Shown here in pieces: positions 8,213 to 15,819 of a stretch of DNA of 32,148 nt. Below the pieces are notes generated by a model. It made no database searches, was not told the DNA's origin, and was given only the letters and a program-made list of their open reading frames with translations. The position numbers and the translations under genes were made by a program. The stretch spans positions 1 to 32,148 of the forward strand of contig CAAGHW010000035.1 in NCBI GenBank assembly GCA_900769765.1. Reading direction: 5' to 3'. Within the stretch, counting starts at the first letter, position 1. Each line of letters begins with the position of its first letter. Source of the stretch: Bacteroidaceae bacterium. GTDB lineage: Bacteria > Bacteroidota > Bacteroidia > Bacteroidales > Bacteroidaceae.

Positions 8213-8392
8213 ATGGATAAAACTTCTACTCCTGAATTCAAAATTGACGGAACTGTCATCAGACAGGCACTAAAAAACGAAAGATTCCCCCAGCCATGCG
8301 CCGCTTCACTTGAATTTATAAAAAATTTCGCAAGAAATTTCAAAGTACAGAAGAATATCGAAGGCAATATAAGGGAACTTGTTCTCAACTGA
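8213..8392 (+). CDS. Small conserved-looking hypothetical protein, 59 residues
   Basis: An ATG at 8213 opens a 59-residue frame ending at TGA 8390-8392. The product begins MDKTSTPEFKIDGTVIRQAL, contains a QPCAASLEFIKNFARNF helix-like segment, and ends GNIRELVLN. It is soluble, slightly basic and has one cysteine, with no signal peptide or membrane segment. I do not recognise the family. Support for its being real comes from the setting: a hairpin precedes it, a 19-bp terminator starts at its stop codon, the space between the hairpins is filled exactly by this frame, and the composition looks protein-like and not repetitive. It lies just downstream of the sigma-factor gene on the same strand and may be linked to it. 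Confidence 0.7.
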   Translation: MDKTSTPEFKIDGTVIRQALKNERFPQPCAASLEFIKNFARNFKVQKNIEGNIRELVLN

Positions 8393-8432
8393 AACGAAAT
8401 AAACCAGCCAAATTGGCTGGTTTATTTCGTTT
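8392..8432 (+). terminator. Terminator, 19-bp perfect stem
   Basis: Bases 8392-8410 pair with 8414-8432 around AAT. The GC-rich core CCAGCCA/TGGCTGG is followed by a T-rich tract. The left arm starts on the last base of the stop codon of the 59-residue gene. Confidence 0.85.
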
Positions 8433-8533
8433 ATACATCAAGAAACTGCATTTTTTGTTCATTAGCAGCATAAATCATGGTCTTTATTTCATTAACCCTC
8501 AACATGTTGTAGAAATATAATCACAATAAAAGG

Positions 8534-8564
8534 TTTGCAAAATTCCTACAATGCTATACATTTG
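8534..8564 (+). promoter_or_regulatory. Bacteroidetes-type promoter for the small HTH gene
   Basis: TTTG (8534-8537), a 19-base spacer and TACATTTG (8557-8564) match the -33 / -7 consensus exactly. Transcription near 8571 makes the ATG at 8610 the sensible start and rules out longer frames beginning inside the promoter. Confidence 0.7.
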
Positions 8565-8609
8565 CCAAAAGAAAGGAAAAATTATTCAAAGTCAACACAC
8601 TACACAACC

Positions 8610-8822
8610 ATGATACACATAGGAAACATAATCAAAAAACGGTTCGATGAGCAAGGGCTCTCTGCATCTTGGTTTGCAAAACAGTTATGTTGCGACAGAA
8701 CTAACATCTACAGCATTTTCAAGCGCGAAAGCATTGATACAATGCTACTGAGCAAGATTTCTGCGATTCTTCAACACGATTTCTTCAAATATTACAGCGA
8801 GGACATAAAGGAACAGATATAA
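8610..8822 (+). CDS. Small XRE-like helix-turn-helix protein, 70 residues
   Basis: A one-domain protein starting MIHIGNIIKKRFDEQGLSAS. The segment from about residue 17 to 50 (LSASWFAKQLCCDRTNIYSIFKRESIDTMLLSKIS) has the layout of an XRE-type DNA-binding domain, with the recognition helix around CDRTNIYSIFKR. Nothing else is attached, so it is probably a small transcription regulator, or possibly a partner of another protein. The start was chosen because a good promoter lies at 8534-8564 and the domain begins right at this Met. It stands alone between two terminators, so it is a single-gene unit. No toxin partner or phage gene is nearby. Confidence 0.82.
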   Translation: MIHIGNIIKKRFDEQGLSASWFAKQLCCDRTNIYSIFKRESIDTMLLSKISAILQHDFFKYYSEDIKEQI

Positions 8823-8881
8823 GGATAATCAATATCCACAAAAAACAGACAATCAATATTTCGGAATTGAGAGTCTGTGTT

Positions 8882-8920
8882 GAGAAGAACGGAAATCTCT
8901 GCCCGTTCTTCTCGTTTTTT
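8882..8920 (+). terminator. Intrinsic terminator of the small HTH gene
   Basis: GAGAAGAACGG (8882-8892) pairs with 8903-8913, followed by G and six T's (8915-8920). It lies 60 bases after the stop codon of the gene at 8610-8822. Confidence 0.88.
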
Positions 8921-8932
8921 ATAAAATAAAAA

Positions 8933-8958
8933 AAATGTGCAGCCAAGGCTGCACATTT
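8933..8958 (-). terminator. Intrinsic terminator of groESL
   Basis: AAATGTGCAGCC (8933-8944) is complementary to 8947-8958. Reading the - strand, the stem is followed by a run of T's (the A-tract at 8928-8935 and the A/T stretch before it). It lies 21 bases after the groEL stop and sits back to back with the preceding + strand terminator. Confidence 0.85.
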
Positions 8959-8978
8959 ATGGTAAGGATGAACATAAA

Positions 8979-10616
8979 TTACATCATACCGCCCATTCCT
9001 CCCATACCGGGAGCACCCATAGGCATTTCGGGCTTATCCTCTTTCTTTTCTACAATAACACATTCTGTAGTGAGGAACATACCTGCTATTGATGCCGCAT
9101 TCTCAAGAGCCACACGTGTTACCTTGGCTGGGTCAACGACACCTGCCGCGAAGAGGTTCTCATAAACCTCGGTACGAGCATTATAACCGAAGTCGCCGTT
9201 ACCCTCGCGTACTTTCTGGACAACAACCGCACCCTCTTTGCCTGCATTAGCCACAATCTGACGAAGAGGCTCTTCGATAGCACGCTTAACAATAGCAACA
9301 CCGGTCTTTTCATCGGCATTTACAGCCTCAAGGTTCTCCAAAGAGTCGATTGAGCGGATATATGCCACACCACCGCCGGGAACTATACCCTCCTCGATTG
9401 CCGCACGTGTTGCACACAAAGCGTCATCGACACGGTCCTTCTTCTCCTTCATCTCAACCTCAGACGCAGCACCTACATAAAGTACGGCAACACCGCCTGC
9501 GAGCTTTGCAAGACGCTCCTGAAGTTTCTCCTTGTCGTAGTCGCTCTTTGTAGCTGCAATCTGCGACTTGATTTGTGCCACGCGCTGTGCGATAGCCTCC
9601 TTGTCACCGTTGCCGTCAACGATGGTAGTATTATCCTTGCTGACAGTAATCTTGCTACATGTACCGAGCATATCGAGTGTAGCCTGCTCGAGCTTGATAC
9701 CCTTCTCCTCGCTGATAACGATACCGCCTGTAAGTGTTGCGATATCCTCGAGCATATCCTTGCGACGGTCGCCGAAGCCCGGAGCCTTCACAGCACAGAT
9801 CTTCAACTGTGAACGCAGACGGTTTACGACCAAAGTGGTAAGAGCCTCGCTCTCCACGTCCTCAGCAATGATAAGCAAAGGACGGCCTGTCTGAACAGCA
9901 GCCTCAAGGATAGGAAGCATATCTTTCAAATTGGTAATCTTCTTGTCATAGATAAGAATGAACGGATTATCCATCTGGCACTCCATCTTTTCGGTATCTG
10001 TAATGAAGTATGCCGAGAGGTAACCGCGGTCGAACTGCATACCCTCGACAACGCCGATTGTGGTATCGCGGCTCTTTGCCTCCTCAATGGTGATTACACC
10101 ATCCTTTGACACCTTGCGCATTGCATCGGCAATGAGTTTACCAATTTCGGCATCGTTGTTAGCCGAGATTGTTGCAACCTGCTCAATCTTGTCGTAGTCG
10201 TTGCCTACCTCCTCGCTCTGAGCCTTGATAGACTCGACAACCTTTGTAACGGCCTTGTCGATACCACGCTTCAAATCCATTGGGTTGGCGCCTGCTGTAA
10301 CATTTCGAAGACCTTCGGTGATGATTGCCTGAGCAAGCAATGTAGCAGTTGTTGTACCGTCACCGGCATCGTCGTTTGTCTTTGATGCAACCGACTTCAC
10401 CAACTGTGCACCTGTGTTCATGTATGCATCGGCGAGTTCAATTTCCTTTGCCACAGAAACACCGTCCTTGGTTATATGAGGAGCACCGAATTTCTTCTCG
10501 ATGATTACGTTACGGCCCTTAGGACCCAATGTAACCTTCACTGCATTAGCAAGCTCATCGACACCTTTCTTTAGCTGGTCGCGAGCATCCATATTGAATA
10601 AAATTTCTTTAGCCAT
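8979..10616 (-). CDS. groL: Chaperonin GroEL (Hsp60)
   Basis: A full-length 545-residue 60-kDa chaperonin subunit that forms the double-ring, ATP-driven folding chamber in the cytoplasm. Hallmarks are TLGPKGRNV at 29-37, D51 and DGTTTATLL (from D86) of the ATP site, the apical-domain segment RGYLSAYFITD, the A-rich REGNGDFGYNARTEVYE region, and the GMGGMGGMM tail. It follows groES by 31 bases. No CIRCE inverted repeat was found upstream of groES, so regulation is probably not HrcA-type. The protein is highly conserved and the call is secure. Confidence 0.99.
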   Translation of the reverse strand: MAKEILFNMDARDQLKKGVDELANAVKVTLGPKGRNVIIEKKFGAPHITKDGVSVAKEIELADAYMNTGAQLVKSVASKTNDDAGDGTTTATLLAQAIITEGLRNVTAGANPMDLKRGIDKAVTKVVESIKAQSEEVGNDYDKIEQVATISANNDAEIGKLIADAMRKVSKDGVITIEEAKSRDTTIGVVEGMQFDRGYLSAYFITDTEKMECQMDNPFILIYDKKITNLKDMLPILEAAVQTGRPLLIIAEDVESEALTTLVVNRLRSQLKICAVKAPGFGDRRKDMLEDIATLTGGIVISEEKGIKLEQATLDMLGTCSKITVSKDNTTIVDGNGDKEAIAQRVAQIKSQIAATKSDYDKEKLQERLAKLAGGVAVLYVGAASEVEMKEKKDRVDDALCATRAAIEEGIVPGGGVAYIRSIDSLENLEAVNADEKTGVAIVKRAIEEPLRQIVANAGKEGAVVVQKVREGNGDFGYNARTEVYENLFAAGVVDPAKVTRVALENAASIAGMFLTTECVIVEKKEDKPEMPMGAPGMGGMGGMM

Positions 10617-10647
10617 ATCTGAATATTCTTAAATAGTTTAACTGAAA

Positions 10648-10920
10648 TTATCCGAGTATCGCAAGCACGTCGCTCTGACGCATGATAAGATACTTCTCGC
10701 CCTCGTGTTCAATCTCTGTTCCGGCATATTTGCCATAGAGTACGGTATCACCTACTGCTATAACCATATCCTCGTCCTTTGTGCCATTGCCTACTGCAAC
10801 AACCTTACCCTGCAACGGTTTCTCCTTTGCTGTGTCAGGGATGATGATACCGCCGATAGTCTTCTCCTCTGCAGGCTGAGGCAAAATGAGCACTCTGTCT
10901 GCCAATGGTTTAATGTTCAT
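10648..10920 (-). CDS. groS: Co-chaperonin GroES (Hsp10)
   Basis: A 90-residue lid subunit of the GroEL complex. It starts MNIKPLADRVLILPQPAEEK. The mobile loop that contacts GroEL is visible near residues 19-31 (KTIGGIIIPDTAK), and the domain ends with the typical YLIMRQSDVLAILG strand. It is the first gene of the groES-groEL operon, read leftward. The upstream spacer (10921-11027) is AT-rich; no exact TAnnTTTG box was found, although a TTGACA-like element is present on the minus strand near 10950-10960. The heat-shock promoter therefore remains unidentified. Confidence 0.98.
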   Translation of the reverse strand: MNIKPLADRVLILPQPAEEKTIGGIIIPDTAKEKPLQGKVVAVGNGTKDEDMVIAVGDTVLYGKYAGTEIEHEGEKYLIMRQSDVLAILG

Positions 10921-11027
10921 AGTCGTAAATTATTTTTTAGTTATTTATTATACTGTCAAGCGTCGCAACAACTGCGCACATTATTTATATAACGAAAAGT
11001 GTGCCACAGATGTTCATGACATAAAAA

Positions 11028-11060
11028 TAGCGCAAAATGGCAAAATATGCCACTGCGCTA
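11028..11060 (-). terminator. Interrupted hairpin after the antiporter gene
   Basis: TAGCGC (11028-11033) pairs with 11055-11060 and TGGCA (11038-11042) with 11048-11052, with an AAAA/CT internal loop. It lies between the antiporter stop and groES on the same strand, so it most likely ends antiporter transcripts. The - strand downstream is T-rich (ATTTTTATG). Confidence 0.5.
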
Positions 11061-11093
11061 TAAACGGAATACGCCATTTTGGCAGAACAGACA

Positions 11094-12056
11094 TCAGGCA
11101 TTCATTATCAGCCAAGTCGTATATGCCACATACCCTACAACAAGCAAAGCGCCCTCAAAACGATTTATTACAGCCTTGCCACCAAAGCGCGTCACAATGT
11201 AAATGAGCAACGACGAAGCAAGCAGCACATAGAAATCGACAAAACTGAAACCGTCGAGCGATATAGGTGTTATTGTGGCACTGCAGCCTAAAATCAGGAA
11301 TATGTTAAGGATGTTGCTGCCGAGGACATTACCGAGCGCGATACCCACATTACCCTTTCGTGCAGCACTGACAGACACCGCAAGTTCAGGCAACGAACTG
11401 CCCGCAGAGACTATAGTAATACCTATCACCGCCTCGGACAAACCAGCCACACGCGCAAGCTCTGTAGCACCGTTCACAAAGATATTTCCGCCCAGAATAA
11501 GCCCAGCAAGACCAAGCAGGATAAAAAGCAACACCTTGCCTATAGACATCGGCTTTTCAAGTGCCTCATCATCGTCATCATTAGGAATGGAGAATGTATA
11601 ACGTACAAACACCGCCAGGAAGCAGAGCATCAGCAGACCACCGTAACGTGTCACGAACTCCCCCTTGCCGCCACCTACAAGCATACTGCCCGAGACAAGT
11701 ATCAGCACTATCGAAGCCAACAGGTTAAAAGGAATCTCGCGGGTAAGCATACGTGCATTGAAACGTATGGGAGCTATCAAAGCCGTAACGCCAAGAATCA
11801 ACAGTCCGTTAAAGATATTGCTGCCGATAACATTTCCAAGAGCAATACCCGAACTACCCTTTATTGCAGAACCGACACTTATAACCAACTCCGGCAACGA
11901 AGTGCCTAAAGCTACAATTGTCAGACCGATAACAAGCTCACTTACACCAAAACGTCGTGCAATACCCGAAGCACCTTTTGTAAGCCAATCAGCACCAAGT
12001 ATAACAAGCACAATGCCGACAACAAAAGAGATAATAGAAAGAAACATAATATACAT
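11094..12056 (-). CDS. Calcium/sodium antiporter (CaCA family, YrbG-like)
   Basis: A 320-residue inner-membrane cation exchanger with about ten hydrophobic segments and the two inverted alpha repeats of the family. Repeat 1 is GTSLPELVIS (E56) followed by GNVIGSNIFN. Repeat 2 is GSSLPELAVS (E224) followed by GNVLGSNILN. The two glutamates are the expected ion ligands. An acidic cytoplasmic loop (NDDDDEAL, near 165) separates the halves. The start at 12056 gives MYIMFLS; the second Met at 12047 is equally possible and suits the predicted transcription start better. Family members exchange Ca2+ for Na+ or H+, and the ions of this member are not known. Confidence 0.92.
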   Translation of the reverse strand: MYIMFLSIISFVVGIVLVILGADWLTKGASGIARRFGVSELVIGLTIVALGTSLPELVISVGSAIKGSSGIALGNVIGSNIFNGLLILGVTALIAPIRFNARMLTREIPFNLLASIVLILVSGSMLVGGGKGEFVTRYGGLLMLCFLAVFVRYTFSIPNDDDDEALEKPMSIGKVLLFILLGLAGLILGGNIFVNGATELARVAGLSEAVIGITIVSAGSSLPELAVSVSAARKGNVGIALGNVLGSNILNIFLILGCSATITPISLDGFSFVDFYVLLASSLLIYIVTRFGGKAVINRFEGALLVVGYVAYTTWLIMNA

Positions 12057-12069
12057 TTATAATTTCGTT

Positions 12070-12100
12070 CAAAGATACAATCTTTACCTGTATTAGCAAT
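12070..12100 (-). promoter_or_regulatory. Bacteroidetes-type promoter for the antiporter gene
   Basis: On the - strand, ATTG (12100-12097), a 19-base spacer and TATCTTTG (12077-12070) fit the -33 / TAnnTTTG consensus. Transcription would start near 12063, leaving a very short leader. Confidence 0.55.
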
Positions 12101-12156
12101 ACAAAAACATCTATTAATCAACTATAACCATTATTCAGGAATGATTTTCGCGTCAT

Positions 12157-12189
12157 TTTGGTATTATATGAATTAATTTCTTATTTTTG
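12157..12189 (+). promoter_or_regulatory. Bacteroidetes-type promoter of the polysaccharide cluster
   Basis: TTTG (12157-12160), a 21-base spacer and TATTTTTG (12182-12189) match the consensus. The GTG at 12189 lies inside the -7 box, which supports the ATG at 12219 as the start of the first gene. No other box as good was found before 17954, so this may drive the whole run. Confidence 0.65.
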
Positions 12190-12218
12190 TGATATCAACA
12201 CAAACCAACAAAAGATAT

Positions 12219-13181
12219 ATGCACAAAATAAGCATCATTGTCCCTGTTCATAACACCGAAAAATACCTTCGCAAATGTGTTGCGTCAATACAGGCACAAA
12301 CATACAAGAATATAGAAATAATATTGGTTGAAAACGCATCAACCGACAACTCACTTGCATTATGCCACGAAATTGCAAAAGAAGATGACAGAATAAAGGT
12401 CATTAGCCTTGAGTTAGGCGATCTTTCTCATGCAAGAAATGAAGGCATAAAGGTAGCTACCGGTGAATACGTTGGTTTTATTGACAGCGATGACACCATT
12501 GAACCTGACATGTACGAAGAGATGATGAAATTAGCCACAGAAGAAGAACTCGACATTGTATTCTGTGACTTTGTCAAAAAATATGATTACCGTTCCGATC
12601 GTTATGTGTTCAGCAACAGCGGAAAGAAAACCATCGCCGACTCAAAAGAGATTCTGAAACTGAATTTCAAGGATAAAATACCACAGTCGGCATGCACTGT
12701 GTTATCGCAGAAAAGACTTTTTGACGAGATAAGTTTCCCGGTAAAACAATACTATGAGGACACGGCGACCACTTGGAAGCTTTTACTTAAAGCCAAGAAA
12801 GCAGGTCATATTGCAAAGCCATTCTACCATTATTATCGCCACTCAGGCAGCATTGCACACACTGCAAATTTCAACATTCACTACCATCATGTAATTGCAG
12901 ACATGGAGCGCGTAGAATACATCAATTCCACACAAGAGTATTCCCATGAAGAAAGGATTGAACTTGGCACTAAACCATTGGAAGGATTTTACAGACATTT
13001 CCGCACAATGGTAAAACTTGCAAAAACTAAAGAAGAAAAGAATATCTGCCAGGAGTGCCGCGAATGGGTTAATGCTTTGCCATACGAATACAATCTCAGG
13101 AAGAAGTTCTCACGAATAAAAAACATGGCTAAGAATTATTGGAAAACATTCTGGATTCTGAACAGATTGAAGCCATTCTGA
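12219..13181 (+). CDS. GT2-family glycosyltransferase
   Basis: A 320-residue GT-A fold enzyme that should transfer a sugar from a nucleotide donor to a growing lipid-linked glycan at the inner face of the membrane. The N-terminus ISIIVPVHNTEKYL is typical. The ENASTDNS segment follows at 38-45, LSHARNEGI at 69-77, and the metal/donor-binding D89-S90-D91-D92. The C-terminal third is basic and lacks clear membrane helices. The start at 12219 was chosen because an upstream GTG lies inside the predicted -7 box. It is the first gene of the cluster, with the aminotransferase 44 bases downstream. Donor and acceptor cannot be read from sequence. Confidence 0.9.
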   Translation: MHKISIIVPVHNTEKYLRKCVASIQAQTYKNIEIILVENASTDNSLALCHEIAKEDDRIKVISLELGDLSHARNEGIKVATGEYVGFIDSDDTIEPDMYEEMMKLATEEELDIVFCDFVKKYDYRSDRYVFSNSGKKTIADSKEILKLNFKDKIPQSACTVLSQKRLFDEISFPVKQYYEDTATTWKLLLKAKKAGHIAKPFYHYYRHSGSIAHTANFNIHYHHVIADMERVEYINSTQEYSHEERIELGTKPLEGFYRHFRTMVKLAKTKEEKNICQECREWVNALPYEYNLRKKFSRIKNMAKNYWKTFWILNRLKPF

Positions 13182-13225
13182 TAACAAAAATATCGCCTAA
13201 CATTGTTTACTTTACAAACACAAGC

Positions 13226-14446
13226 ATGAACAATACAACAGATATGGACAACAAGCTTATTACAGTAACAAGTCCTTTGCTCCCCGATTTAAAAGAGTTC
13301 AACGAATTGCTTGCACAAATTTGGGAATCAAAGTGGATAACCAACAATGGTTCATTCCATCGTCAGCTCGAGACATCATTGGCCGAATACCTCAAGGTGC
13401 CTTATGTGTCATTGTTCACCAATGGCACACTACCTTTGCTTACCGCCCTTCAGGCTCTTCGCATAACAGGAGAAGTCATCACCACGCCATACAGTTTTGT
13501 GGCAACCACCCACTCTATCTGGTGGGCCGGATGCAAACCAGTATTTGTAGACATAGACCCCCGTACCGGCAATCTCGACCCGGAAAAGATAGAAGCTGCC
13601 ATAACTCCACGAACCACAGCCATCATGCCAGTACACTGCTACGGCAAGCCATGCGATGTACGTCGCATTAAGGAGATAGCTGACACCTATGGACTTAAGG
13701 TTATATACGATGCGGCTCATGCCTTTGCTTTGGAAATTCCAAAACACGAAGCCGATTACAAGCGAGCATTTGCTGAAACGAGTAATGCTTTTGAACCAAG
13801 TTTACATCATAAGCAAGAAACACCTATTGTAGAAACCGAATCTATACTTAATTGGGGCGATATGAGCACACTTTCATTCCATGCCACAAAGGTATACAAC
13901 ACCATTGAGGGAGGAGCAATGGTTATGCCCGACGAAGAGACCAAGAAACGTATCGACTTTTTGAAAAACTTTGGTTTTGCCAATGAAACAACAGTCGTTG
14001 GTCCCGGTATCAACTCCAAGGTTGATGAGATGCGTGCCGCCTATGGTTTGCTGAACCTTCGATTGGTAGATGAAGCAATTGCAGCACGCAAGCAAGTTGC
14101 TGTCAAGTATCGCGAAGCACTCCGCGGAGTCGAGGGAATAACATTCTTCGATGATATGCCGGGTGTTAAACACAACTACAGCTATTTCCCAATATTCATT
14201 GATGCAAAGGCTTATGGTACCACCCGCGACGAGTTGTATTTCAAGATGAAGGAACACAATGTTTTAGGACGCCGCTACTTCTACCCGTTGATTTCAGAGT
14301 TCTCAACCTACAGAGGATTGGAATCGGCAGACCCGAAGAACCTGCCCAACGCACACAAGATGGCGGATTCTGTTCTTTGCTTACCGATGCATCACGAGTT
14401 AAACGAGGAAGATGTAAATAGAATACTTAATGCGATATTAAAATAA
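13226..14446 (+). CDS. DegT/DnrJ/EryC1/StrS-type sugar aminotransferase with an insertion
   Basis: A 406-residue PLP enzyme of the family that puts an amino group on nucleotide-linked keto-sugars. DAAHAF is at 162-167, and the PLP-binding lysine is K222 within SFHATKVYNTIEGG, both diagnostic. Between F167 and S206 there are 38 residues where relatives I know have roughly ten. The extra stretch is polar and acidic (NAFEPSLHHKQETPIVETES), so it is probably a surface loop near the active site. The frame is open upstream to 13139, overlapping the previous gene, but the ATG at 13226 starts just before the conserved region. Its stop overlaps the next start as TAATG, showing tight coupling. Confidence 0.9.
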   Translation: MNNTTDMDNKLITVTSPLLPDLKEFNELLAQIWESKWITNNGSFHRQLETSLAEYLKVPYVSLFTNGTLPLLTALQALRITGEVITTPYSFVATTHSIWWAGCKPVFVDIDPRTGNLDPEKIEAAITPRTTAIMPVHCYGKPCDVRRIKEIADTYGLKVIYDAAHAFALEIPKHEADYKRAFAETSNAFEPSLHHKQETPIVETESILNWGDMSTLSFHATKVYNTIEGGAMVMPDEETKKRIDFLKNFGFANETTVVGPGINSKVDEMRAAYGLLNLRLVDEAIAARKQVAVKYREALRGVEGITFFDDMPGVKHNYSYFPIFIDAKAYGTTRDELYFKMKEHNVLGRRYFYPLISEFSTYRGLESADPKNLPNAHKMADSVLCLPMHHELNEEDVNRILNAILK

Positions 14447-15375
14447 TGAATCATTTATCTTTTTCTACAACTCCGATCCATCTGCTTTCATCATATTCAA
14501 AACAATTAGGAGTAAATCTCTTATGCAAAAGAGATGATTTATTTACCGAAGCAGGCGGTGGAAATAAAGCTCGTATGTTGCAATACATTTTGGCAAATGT
14601 AAATACAAACAATTATGATGTATTACTTACAGCCGGAGGACCGTGCTCTAATTTCAATAGAGCCTGTGCTCTAATGTGCGCCAAAATAGGCATACCTATG
14701 CACTTAGTAGAATACACTGATGATTTAAGCGAATTTGAAACCTCGCAAAATTACTATTTATGTCAGCTTGCCGGAATTCGTACCACACGATGTAAAAAGA
14801 CCAATGTTCCCGAGACAATAGCTTCAGTTAAAGAACAGTATAAAAAAGAAGGTAAGAGAGTTAAACTTATCTATGGAGGAGGAAAATCGCTAGAAGGAAT
14901 TTATGCATATTATGAGGCTGTAGAAGAAATCTATAAGGAATCAATAAGTATCGATCATCTATTTGTCGCTTGTGGCACCGGCACGACTTTAACCGGGATA
15001 TGCGCTGGAATGCAAAAATATTATCCTCAAGCTAAAATTCATGCAATTTCTACTGCACGTACTTATGAAGCAGAAGTACCTGTATTGTTAGAGGACATGA
15101 GTATTCTTAACAAACATTTAGGAACTGAATACACATTTGACAATTTGCTTTTTGAAGAAAATTATTTATGTGGAGGATATGCCAAATATAACCAGGATTT
15201 ATTTTCAACAATAAAAGAATGTATCTCTAAAGAAGGTATGATAATTGACCCTACCTACTCAGGAAAAGCATTTTGGGGAATGATTGACATTATAAAGAAA
15301 AACAGTTTTTATCAAGGGACAAATATCTTGTTTTGGAATACTGGAGGAATATTTAATTTACTATCAACAAAATAA
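14446..15375 (+). CDS. ACC deaminase/D-cysteine desulfhydrase-family PLP enzyme
   Basis: A 309-residue fold-type II PLP enzyme. The PLP lysine is K41 in GGGNKAR, and the phosphate-binding loop is CGTGTTLTG near 180. TAGGPCSNFNRA near 65 matches the family's substrate/PLP segment (usually SNHxR), here with F in place of H. Known relatives break down 1-aminocyclopropane-1-carboxylate or D-cysteine. In a glycan cluster a degradative role makes little sense, so making or modifying an amino acid for attachment to sugar is more likely; that is inference. Base composition drops sharply from here: many codons end in A or T, unlike the genes on either side of the cluster. Confidence 0.87.
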   Translation: MNHLSFSTTPIHLLSSYSKQLGVNLLCKRDDLFTEAGGGNKARMLQYILANVNTNNYDVLLTAGGPCSNFNRACALMCAKIGIPMHLVEYTDDLSEFETSQNYYLCQLAGIRTTRCKKTNVPETIASVKEQYKKEGKRVKLIYGGGKSLEGIYAYYEAVEEIYKESISIDHLFVACGTGTTLTGICAGMQKYYPQAKIHAISTARTYEAEVPVLLEDMSILNKHLGTEYTFDNLLFEENYLCGGYAKYNQDLFSTIKECISKEGMIIDPTYSGKAFWGMIDIIKKNSFYQGTNILFWNTGGIFNLLSTK

Positions 15376-15376
15376 A

Positions 15377-15811
15377 ATGGAATATATAGTCGAACAATTA
15401 TTAAATCTTGACGATTTAATAGCTTATCTGAACGATGTTGATTCCGATTTTGGGGTTCCACTTAGTAATAAAGTTACGATTACATCTTTTGCAGAGAAGT
15501 TATTAATAAACGGAAAAGTCTTTATAGTCAAAAAAAACAATAAAATCGCCTCATGTATAGGATTCTATTGCAATGACATTATTAATTATACAGCACATCT
15601 TCCAATATTAAGTACAAAAGAATGGGCCAGAGGAAATGGCTTTGCACGTATATTAATAAAAAAAATGTTTGAAGAGTGTGTAAGATATAAGATGAAGAAC
15701 ATTCTTTGTGATTCTGTAAACCCTCAAGCAATAGCATTATATAAATCATTGGGATTTGTAGAATACAAAAAAGAAGATAATAAAAGTTTTTTAAGATTTC
15801 AAATGAAATAA
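15377..15811 (+). CDS. GNAT-family N-acetyltransferase
   Basis: A 144-residue acyl-CoA-dependent acyltransferase of the GNAT fold. The acetyl-CoA pyrophosphate loop is visible as EWARGNGFARILIKK near residues 81-95, followed by NPQAIALYKSLGFVEYKK near 115-132, a typical motif B. It starts one base after the stop of the PLP enzyme and is very AT-rich. It would acylate an amino group, plausibly the one added by the aminotransferase or on the attached amino acid. Protein acetylation is an alternative. Confidence 0.85.
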   Translation: MEYIVEQLLNLDDLIAYLNDVDSDFGVPLSNKVTITSFAEKLLINGKVFIVKKNNKIASCIGFYCNDIINYTAHLPILSTKEWARGNGFARILIKKMFEECVRYKMKNILCDSVNPQAIALYKSLGFVEYKKEDNKSFLRFQMK

Positions 15812-15819
15812 TTTGTATT

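Noticed and set aside
8610..8822. Small HTH gene as the antitoxin of a toxin-antitoxin pair
   Set aside because: Both sides are closed by terminators and no partner gene lies within the same unit.
10921..11027. CIRCE-type heat-shock operator ahead of groES
   Set aside because: No TTAGCACTC-N9-GAGTGCTAA-like repeat was found. The nearest symmetric sequence (GCACA...TGTGC) has only five-base arms.
13139..13225. Longer N-terminus for the DegT aminotransferase
   Set aside because: It would overlap the preceding glycosyltransferase gene by 43 bases, and the added residues have no match to the family start. The ATG at 13226 fits better.
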